NCBI GenBank assembly: GCA_009823505.1 | Contig: VZQC01001608.1 | Span: forward strand, 313,332-377,331 | Direction: 5' to 3' | Source of the DNA: Rhizomys pruinosus | Taxonomy: Eukaryota; Chordata; Mammalia; Rodentia; Spalacidae | DNA: 64,000 nucleotides | In this document: positions 57,115 through 64,000 of the stretch, piece after piece | How the letters are laid out: each line of letters opens with the position of its first letter | How positions within the stretch are numbered: position 1 is the first letter of the stretch | Program-made: the position numbers and the translations under genes | The notes under the pieces: model-generated | The model's database searches: none | What the model was told of the DNA's origin: nothing | Seen by the model: the letters and a program-made list of their open reading frames with translations, nothing else

Positions 57115-58240
57115 TTCATTCTTACTGGAAAACTCTGCTTTAGAATCCAGAGCAGAGGTTCTGAGGGCAGTGTTTTCTTATTAATATTTGCAATTTAATG
57201 ACCTCAAGCAATCAAGCCTTAAGGAATATGATGGAAAAAGAAACATGAGAAAGCCTGGACTGGAAGGGAAGAAGACAAAACAGCAGGGAAGATGATAAAA
57301 CTTATCTTAGTACTGAGGTTTCCAACGTTCTCCTTTTCTTTCACCTGCGGTTTTAAAGCATAATCTGATTGAGTCACTCTAATTGTATCTGTTCTTGACC
57401 ATTTTGGATTTTCATATCCTGACTGGAAAGAGAAGATAAGCTTTCAGAGTACGTCATCCTTGTCATAGAATAAGACAGGGGTGGCTCAACTGTGGCGCAG
57501 AGAATACAAAACACTGATGAATGTGCTCTGAGAGTGACATGTCTCCTGTTCTTAAGGACATACTGTACCTCAGAATGAATGTTTTCCAAAAACTTCATAT
57601 AGGGTGAGCTGAGAACTTCCAATTAAGTCATGTCTTCTGGGGATGGAAATCAGTACCAAGGGAATTGACATTGGGTTGGAGAACCTATAACTGCCTATGT
57701 GCTGCTGGCCTAAAATTACAGATTTAATCAGTTGGGCAGGGCAGTGCTTCCTTTTCTAGATAATCTGGATATGCTCTGATTTAAATGTATTACATTAAGT
57801 CTCTATTTAACTATATATATACTTTTTCATTCTCTCGGAATCTGATAATGTTTGGGTGGATTGTGTGATTAATTAAGTGCAGATGGCTTTGTGCTTGTAC
57901 AAGAATTTTACATTGTTTAGGGGGAAATTGAATAGATAAAGTAAAAATAGATTCTGTTGCCATTTGCTAAGGACAAGTTAAATGACTCATCCTCAGATTG
58001 TCTATCCCTGCCATTAATTTGATGAGGGTGTTATGTTATGATAGTTTCTTGAATAATTAAGTTAAAATTGGTTATGAAATCGTTTGTTTAGTAAGTTTTG
58101 CTCAGATAATTTTCAATATGCTGAATTTTTCTCTAGCAAGATATGATGAACAATTTTCTCTAATTGAGCTTAATCAAAGAGCCCGTTCCCTTTTGGAAAC
58201 TGAATTTTTGGAAGTGATTTTAAAAGATATTGAGATTTCT
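57115..58240. other. Unique AT-rich DNA, no feature seen
   Basis: Non-repetitive; no supported exon. Confidence 0.45.
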
Positions 58241-58296
58241 TTTTTTTACGCATAAAATTTTTTATTGAGTTTTGTGCATTTCATATAACAGATCTT

Positions 58297-58552
58297 TTTT
58301 TTAATTTTTTTATTATTAATTTTATTTATTTCTGTATGTATATGAATGTACTGTCTGCATGCAAGTTTGTGCACCCGTGTCATGCAATGCCGCGGAGGTC
58401 AGAAGAGGGTCTCGGATTCCCCTGGAACTGGAGTTCTCCTAGAATTGGAGTTTCAGACGGTTCTCGGCCACCATGTGGGTGCTGGGGATCGAACCCGGGT
58501 CCTCTGCCAGAGCGGTCGGCGCTCTTAACCACTAGGCCATCTCTCCAGCCCC
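58297..58552 (-). repeat. Young B2 SINE inside L1 3' UTR
   Basis: Flanked by CATATAACAGATCTT (58282-58296) and CATATAATAGATCTT (58553-58567), a 15-bp target duplication with one change. Head, B box (GGGGATCGAACCCGGG on plus) and tail are intact. Confidence 0.98.
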
Positions 58553-59189
58553 CATATAATAGATCTTAATCAAATTTCGATACCTGCCTCTTCCATCCAT
58601 TCCCCCTATGCCCTCCCAATTGAATCCTCGTGCATTCTGTCATATATGCTAAGTCCTATCCAGGCAAGCACTTGTACCCAGATGTCCCTCCATGCAAGTT
58701 CATCCACCGGAGTCTAGTCAGCCTATCTAGAGTCAGTCCCTTAAAGATCTACTCTTCCTCATCCAACAGTAATCAGCTGCCAATAGTTCAGCTAGGGTTG
58801 GAGCCTCCTGTCCATTTCCCCAGTTCTATGCTGGGTTTTTATCTGATTGAGTTGACATGTCACCAACACTGCCTCTTACAATTTTTCTGCCCCGTCTTCC
58901 GCAATGATCCCCAACCCCTGGGTAGTTGAGGTTTAATTTAGGAGTCCTTTCCATGGACATCTGCTGTGCAGCCTCTTGTTCTCTAAAAATTCCTTGTGGC
59001 CTTCTTTTTTTTCAATAAAATGTATATTTAAAAAGATAAAGCCAATCAAAATCAAAATCAAAGACAAAAAGACAAATAAGCTCCACGAAGCAAAACGAAA
59101 CCAAAAGTAAACTCCAAGCAAGCAAGCAAACAACCCCCCCAAGACCAAAATCCAAAACATGTTACTCATTTTCTGTGATCTATCTGACA

Positions 59190-60880
59190 TATGATCTAAT
59201 GTTGTACATTAGATCATAGAATTCCATTGTGTAGAGGTACCACGTTTTCTTTAATCACTCCTTGGTTGAGGGATACTTGGGTTGCTTCCAGCTCTTCGAT
59301 ATTGTGAAGAGAGCTGCAATAAACAGGTATGAATGTATCTCTGCTATAGGATGAGTCTTGTATTTACCCAGGAGTGGTATGACTGGGTCAGGTGGTAGAC
59401 TCGTTTTGAATCTAAAATTTTTTTATTTATTTCGGTATGTGTATAAATGTACTGTCTGCATGCAGGTGTGTGCACCCATGTCGTGCAGTGCCACGGAGGT
59501 CAGAAGAGGGTGTCAGATTCCCCTGGAACTAGAGTTCTCCTGGAGTTGGAGTTTCAGATGGTTCTCGGCCGCCATGTGGGTGCTGGGGATCGAACCCAGG
59601 TCCTCTGTAAGAGCAGTTGGTGCGCTTAACCGCTAGGCCATCTCTCCAGCCCCTCATTTTGAATCTTTTAAGAGTTTTCCACACTGCTTTCCATAGTGGT
59701 TGTATAAATTTGCATTCGCATCAGCAGTGGAGGAGGGTTCCCCTTTCCCCACAACCTCTCCAGCATTTGGTATCCTTTGTTTTCTTGATCATAGCCAGTC
59801 TTACCACAGTAAGATGAAATCTTAAAGTGGTTTTAATTTACATTTCCTTAATTATTAGCAATATTGAACACTTTTTAAGATTTTTCTCAACCATCTTTAC
59901 TTCTTCATTTGTGATGTCTCTGTTCAGCTCTTCACTCCATCTTTTCATTGGGTCATTTGTTCTCTTGCTCTTTTGATTTTTGAGTAGTTTATATAATCTG
60001 GATGTTAATCTTGTGTCAGATGTATCACTGATGAAGGTTTCCTCCCACTCTGTGGGTTTTCTCTTCACTTCTTTGATTGTTTCTTTTGCTGTGCAGAAGA
60101 ATTTTAGTTTAATGAGGTCCCACATGTCAATTCTTGACCTTATTTTTTGCACAGTTGCTGTCTGACTTAGAAAGTCTTTTCCTTCTCCTATATCTTGTAG
60201 GTTACTGCCAAAGTTTTCTTCTACCATTTTCAGTGTTTCAGGTTTCACATTGAGGTCTTTGATCCATTTGGTGTTGGTTTTTGTGCAGGGTGAAAGGTAG
60301 GGGTTTAGTTTTATTCTTCCACAAGTGGTGATCCAGTTTTGCTACCACCATTTGCTGAAGGTGCTGTCTTTCCTCTGTTGAGTTTTCTTGGCCCCTTCAT
60401 CAAATATGAGGTGGTTGAAATTGCATATGCTCAAGTTTGGATCTTCAATTTTGTTCCATTGATCTATGGGTCTGTTTCTGTGCCAAAACCAGGCTGTTTT
60501 ATTTTTTTTTTTATTTTTTTTTTTATGACTTTAGCCCTGCAATATTGTTTGAAGTCTGGTATAGTAATCCCCTCTGCATTGCTCTTTGTGCTCAGAGTTG
60601 CTTTTGCTATCTGGGGTCTTTTGTTTTTCCATATGAACTTTAGGAATTTTTTTTCTAGGTCTGTAAAGAAGCTTATGGGGATTTTAATTGGGGATTGTGT
60701 TGATTCTATATATTACTTTGGGCAAGATGGTCATTTTTACTATATTAATTTTTCCAATCATTGAGCATGGGAAGTCCTTCCATCTTTTGCTTTCTTCTTC
60801 AATCTCCTTCTTCAGGGATTTAAAATTTTCATTGTAGAGATTTTTTAATGTCTTTGGTCAGGCTTGTTCCTAGATATTTT
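59190..60880 (-). pseudogene. L1 ORF2 C-terminal part, broken
   Basis: A minus-strand frame at 59838-60248 (136 residues) reads as the L1 ORF2 region beyond the reverse transcriptase fingers/palm, with the recognisable words Lys-Asp-Phe-Leu, Trp-Asp-Leu-Ile-Lys-Leu-Lys, Phe-Cys-Thr-Ala-Lys-Glu-Thr and Pro-Thr-Glu-Trp-Glu. Further N-terminal parts continue in other frames up to 60,880. ORF2 is the L1 endonuclease and reverse transcriptase. Here only the C-terminal portion remains, with frameshifts, T-run expansions near 60,503-60,530 and a B2 at 59,414. Confidence 0.9.
59414..59652 (-). repeat. Young B2 SINE inside L1 ORF2
   Basis: Flanked by CTCGTTTTGAATCT (59400-59413) and CTCATTTTGAATCT (59653-59666), a 14-bp duplication with one change. 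Tail, body and head as in the other young copies. Confidence 0.98.
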
Positions 60881-61004
60881 ATAGTCAAGTGGTGGGACAC
60901 AAAATTAACCTAGAAAATTTGGTAGTCTTTCTTTATGCCAATAACAAGCAATTGCAGAATGAATACAAGGAGACACTTCCATTCATAATAAAGAAAAGAA
61001 AAAT

Positions 61005-61110
61005 TCTGACAGGGTCTTGCTAGTCACAGCCTGCCCTGGATGCAGGCTGGGCTGACCTCAGTCTCTCAGGGATGCTGCCACTGCCTACTGGGATCAAAAG
61101 CCCACAACTT
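61005..61110 (-). repeat. Possible old B1-like relic, antisense
   Basis: TCTGACAGGGTCTTGCTAGT, then GGATGCAGGCTGGGCTGACC, then GCCTACTGGGATCAAAAGCC resembles an ancient antisense B1. Weak. Confidence 0.45.
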
Positions 61111-61221
61111 TTTTTTTTCCCCTGAGATTTCTTAAGGATGAACATTGTTTGATGGGGTCTTTTTTGTGATGAATATGCCTTAGAACTAAGGCATTGAAAA
61201 GCAGGTATGAAACAAGCACTG

Positions 61222-61372
61222 TTTTTTTTTTTTTTTTTTTTTGAAGAAAGGTCCCCTAACCAAACGCTGTCCTTGAACTCCCTCTGAAGACCAGGCTGTC
61301 CTTGAACTCACAGAGATCCACCTACCTCTGCCTCCCAAGTGCTAGGATTAAAGGAGAGAGCCACACACTGAC
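61222..61372 (-). repeat. B1 SINE, antisense, diverged
   Basis: T-run, CTCTGAAGACCAGGCTGTCC, GATCCACCTACCTCTGCCTC and TGCTAGGATTAAAGGAGAGA. Confidence 0.92.
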
Positions 61373-61375
61373 CTT

Positions 61376-61377
<2 letters not shown>

Positions 61378-61415
<38 letters not shown>

Positions 61416-61565
61416 TTTTTTGGTCTTTTCGAGACAGGGTCTCCCTGTAGTCCCAGCTGTCCTGGAACTCACTCTGTAGACCAGGCTGGCCTTGAACTCA
61501 CAAAGATCCGCCTGCCTCTGCCTCCCTAGTGCTAGGATTAAAGGCGTGCGCCACCACGCCTGGCT
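61378..61565 (-). repeat. Young B1 SINE at the edge of an older B1
   Basis: A (TTTA)n tail of about ten units, then a complete antisense B1 from GGTCTTTTCGAGACAGGGTC to CACCACGCCTGGC. CCTTATT is present at both edges (61372-61378 and 61571-61577), so it inserted at the head end of the B1 at 61,222. Confidence 0.96.
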
Positions 61566-61910
61566 TCCGGCCTTATTCTTTTTAGAGGGCGATCTAAATA
61601 TAGTCATGTACTACACAACATCTTGATGAATTCTGAAAGGATGGACTTTACAATTTGGACATATACAGCGCTGCATACCTTACAGCCTTAGTATAGAGCA
61701 TGCAATAGTCTAGGTTTGTGTAAGTAGGTTCTATGACAAAATCACCCAATGATATATTTCTTAGAACACATTTCTCAAAATGCATCCACCTCAGAAGGTA
61801 ACATGTGCCTATGTTTATTGTGTTTTGAATCCTTAAACAAAATCATTAACCAGAACAGTTAAGACAGTAAAATAGGTTAGGATGTGACAATCAAACTGTC
61901 TTTAGCTTTT
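61566..61910. other. Unique DNA, no feature seen
   Basis: Non-repetitive. Confidence 0.45.
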
Positions 61911-62087
61911 ATTTTATTTATTTATTTATTTATTTATTTTTTGGTCTTTTTGAGACAGGGTCTCCTTGTAGCCCCAGCTGTCCTGGAACTCACTCTGTAG
62001 ACCAGGCTAGCCTTGAATTCAGCAAGATCCGCCTGCCTCTGCCTTCTCCCCGAATGCTAGGATTAAAGGCGTGTGCCACACCTGGCT
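61911..62087 (-). repeat. B1 SINE, antisense
   Basis: A (TTTA)n tail, GGTCTTTTTGAGACAGGGTC, ACCAGGCTAGCCTTGAATTC, GATTAAAGGCGTGTGCCACA. A short TTCTCCCCG insertion breaks the GCCTCC region. Confidence 0.95.
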
Positions 62088-62573
62088 AGACTTTTCAATA
62101 AGAATATGTAATAACTTGATAGAAAACTCATTTTATTATTTCAGAAAAAATAGCACACAATAAATAAAAGGAGGAAATAATTTGATCACTATCAAAGTAA
62201 AATCAAAATAATAAAAATCATGTGTTTGTGCGTGTGTGTGAGAGAGAGAATTATCAGTACCATAGAAAACTCAAGTTAGATTGTGTCTCTTTTTTTATGC
62301 TTTGAATTGTATGCTTTAAAATATGAAAACAAAGTTTAACAGCCTTAAGGAATATTTAAAAACCAACTTATTAAACTAAATTTTTATTTGTATTTGGTTA
62401 AGTTTGGGAAGACACTGATTGGACAAAGAGGAGTATATGAGACAAGTTCTCATAGCAACAAGTAAAAGATGATACATCATATTCCAATGGGCCAAAAATA
62501 GAAACATATTATTCAGAGAGGAAAAAGTCATTACTGTGGCAGAGAGAAAACCTGTTAAGTAAACAACAGTAGC
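62088..62573. other. Unique AT-rich DNA, no feature seen
   Basis: Contains a short GTGTGTGAGAGAGAG run at about 62,232-62,249. Confidence 0.45.
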
Positions 62574-62815
62574 TTTTTATGTATATTTTTATTGCCTGTT
62601 TTGTACAATTTCTATAATAGATATTAATCAAATTTAGACCCTCCTCCTCCATCTGCATATCCCCATAACTTCCAATTGGATTTCATGCATTCTGTCATAT
62701 ATGTTAAGGATTGGTACCCAGATGTCCTTTGGTACAAGTTCATCCACTGGAGTCTAGTCATTTTATCTACAGTCACTGCCTTAAGGAAAATCTACTCTTC
62801 CCTCACATCACAACA
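62574..62815 (-). repeat. L1 3'-end fragment, antisense
   Basis: TTTTTATTGCCTGTTTTGTA, ATTAATCAAATTTAGACCCT, TACCCAGATGTCCTTTGGTA and CATCCACTGGAGTCTAGTCA match the 3' UTR of the L1 at 58.3-58.8 kb. Confidence 0.82.
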
Positions 62816-63193
62816 TTAGCTTTTTTGAAGGAATTGAGATATTCTGAGAACATGTAGGTAGTAGTCAAGACATCACATGGAAATGACTATCAGACTATAA
62901 AACATACAATTAACTTAAGAGCAAATTAGAAGTATGTTTTGGTACAAATGTAAGCATTGTAGTATGTTCCTGTAATTTCAGAGTCACAGTGGTCTAGAGG
63001 TTACTGGAAAATGCAGAGTTTACAAAAGTAAGTTATAGTGAGAAAAAATTGGGGGTCATCACCACATATTACAGATTATTTTCAACATAGGTACCCATCA
63101 CTATTTTTTGTATGATAACATTCTTTGTCTATATCACATTTAAAAAGTGAACTAATTATTTGTTTTTTCATTGCAAACTTATTCCCACAATAT
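62816..63193. other. Unique AT-rich DNA, no feature seen
   Basis: Non-repetitive. Confidence 0.45.
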
Positions 63194-63220
63194 CATATAT
63201 ATATATATATATATATATAT
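63194..63220. repeat. (TA)n at a B1 tail
   Basis: About 13 TA units replacing the usual A-tail of the following antisense B1. Confidence 0.94.
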
Positions 63221-63363
63221 GTTGGTCTTTTTCGAGATAGGGTCTCCCTGTAGCCCCAGCTGTCCTGGAATTCTGTAGACCAGGCTGGCCTTGAACTCAC
63301 AAAGATCCGCCTGCCTCTGCCTCCCAAGTGCTAGGATTAAAGGCATGTGAAACCACACTGGGT
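63221..63363 (-). repeat. B1 SINE, antisense
   Basis: GGTCTTTTTCGAGATAGGGT, TCTGTAGACCAGGCTGGCCT, AGTGCTAGGATTAAAGGCAT. Part of the CTCACT stretch is missing. Confidence 0.95.
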
Positions 63364-63397
63364 TCCTTTTTTTTTACTTTTATTTTTATTTTTTTTT

Positions 63398-63673
63398 ATT
63401 TTTTTTTTTTTTTTAATTTTTTTATTTTTTTTAATTTTTCTTTTTATTTATTTCCGTACGTGTATGAATGTATTGTATGCATGCAAGTCTGTGCACCCGT
63501 GACGTGCAATGCCGCGGAGGTCAGAAGAGGGCGTCGGACTCCCCTGGAACTGGAGTTCTCCTGGAATTGGAGTTTCAGACGGTTCTCGGCCGCCATGTGG
63601 GTGCTGGGGATCGAACCCGGGTCCTCTGCAAGAGCGGTCGGCGCTCTTAACCACTAGGCCATCGCTCCAGCCC
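63398..63673 (-). repeat. Young B2 SINE, antisense
   Basis: The long T-rich tail runs into GTACGTGTATGAATGTATTG. The body keeps CpG (GACGTGCAATGCCGCGGAGG, GGTTCTCGGCCGCCATGTGG), and the B box (GGGGATCGAACCCGGG on plus) and head are intact. A T-rich sequence (ATTTTTATTTTTTTT) lies on both sides and may be the target duplication. Confidence 0.97.
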
Positions 63674-63740
63674 CTATTTTTATTTTTTTTACAGTATCAT
63701 ATTGTTACCATCTTACCCTCACTCATTCTAAGAGTTGAAT

Positions 63741-63868
63741 TCTCACAATGAATATACAATAGTTACTATCCTTTGACTCATTTTACAGATAAAGGAGAGG
63801 CTGAGAGAGATTAAATATCTTTCTTTGTGGCTTGTATCCAGTAAGCCAAACCCTGGGCCTAGTTTGCT
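63741..63868 (-). repeat. MIR relic, antisense
   Basis: GACTCATTTTACAGATAAAG, then AGGCTGAGAGAGATTAAATA, then CCAGTAAGCCAAACCCTGGG follows the MIR core in reverse. By eye. Confidence 0.6.
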
Positions 63869-64000
63869 CCAGCGATGGTGAGAAACCACAGAAAGTGTTG
63901 GTTGTGTATTGACAACCAAGCACATTTCCAAGACAAGCGTCTCTTTTATTTATATTTTATTTTTAAAAGATTTTATTGGTTATTTGTATTTTTTATATGT

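Larger units (their letters stand above)
58248..60992 (-). mobile_element. L1 LINE, minus strand, 5'-inverted, with two B2 insertions
   Basis: The 3' UTR is at the left (TTTTTTATTGAGTTTTGTGC after a T-run). The C-terminal part of ORF2 covers roughly 59,190-60,880. From about 60,883 the L1 switches to the plus strand: ACACAAAATTAACCTAGAAA onward is L1 ORF2 sequence in sense, immediately upstream in the element of the point where the minus-strand part stops. That is the structure of a 5' inversion by twin priming. B2 copies at 58,297 and 59,414 split it. ORF2 has stops and shifts, so the copy is dead. L1 outer target duplication not identified. Confidence 0.88.

Noticed and set aside
58933..59190. 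Hydrophobic 85-residue minus-strand frame as a small membrane protein
   Set aside because: It lies in the 3' part of the L1 between ORF2 and the A-tail. The hydrophobicity comes from an A/T-rich, purine-skewed strand.

Overview
The window is nuclear DNA from a muroid rodent. It is AT-rich and CpG-poor, dense in B1, B2, ID/B4-like and B3-like SINEs, with rodent-type L1 fragments, MaLR-type LTR elements and older MIR and L2 relics. The youngest B2 copies keep a tRNA-like B box (GGTTCGATCCC), and the commonest B1 form ends in ACAGGGAGACCCTGTCTC. From memory these differ from the usual Mus and Rattus consensus forms, so a cricetid or gerbil-like rodent is likelier; I cannot name the species. No bacterial or organellar sequence, no RNA gene and no confidently recognisable protein-coding host gene is present. 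The window reads as intergenic or deep intronic DNA.

Layout. 0-10 kb: tetranucleotide repeats, scattered B1, B2 and ID-like copies and a long unique stretch with one weak terminal-exon candidate near 7.4 kb. 10-17 kb: mostly unique DNA with MIR and B3 relics. 17.08-17.53 kb: a 444-base assembly gap, probably covering the 3' end of an antisense L1-like element. 18-30 kb: mostly unique DNA with a few SINEs and one 70-bp candidate exon near 22.2 kb in a small CpG-rich patch. 30.2-32.5 kb: a packed SINE and microsatellite cluster. 32.9-36.5 kb: a 1.8-kb near-identical direct duplication whose two copies meet at a single N, most likely an assembly artefact. 38.6-42.7 kb: L1-like 3' ends in both orientations and an L2 relic. 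45.5 kb: an old LTR. 48.4-50.8 kb: a complete LTR-internal-LTR MaLR-type element on the minus strand with a 5-bp target duplication, a 369-codon open frame, and a younger B2 inside one LTR. 51.3-52.3 kb: an Lx-type L1 3' end. 58.2-61.0 kb: a minus-strand L1 carrying the C-terminal part of ORF2, broken by two B2 insertions and ending in a 5' inversion typical of twin priming. 61-64 kb: a B1 cluster and a young B2.

There is no operon or pathway here. What the window shows is layered retrotransposition: B2 copies sit inside an LTR and inside an L1, a B1 sits at the edge of another B1, and many microsatellites start exactly at SINE A-tails. Six young B2 copies keep recognisable pol III promoter boxes and target duplications or direct-repeat edges. 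Two places (34,728 and 17,082-17,525) reflect assembly limits rather than biology.
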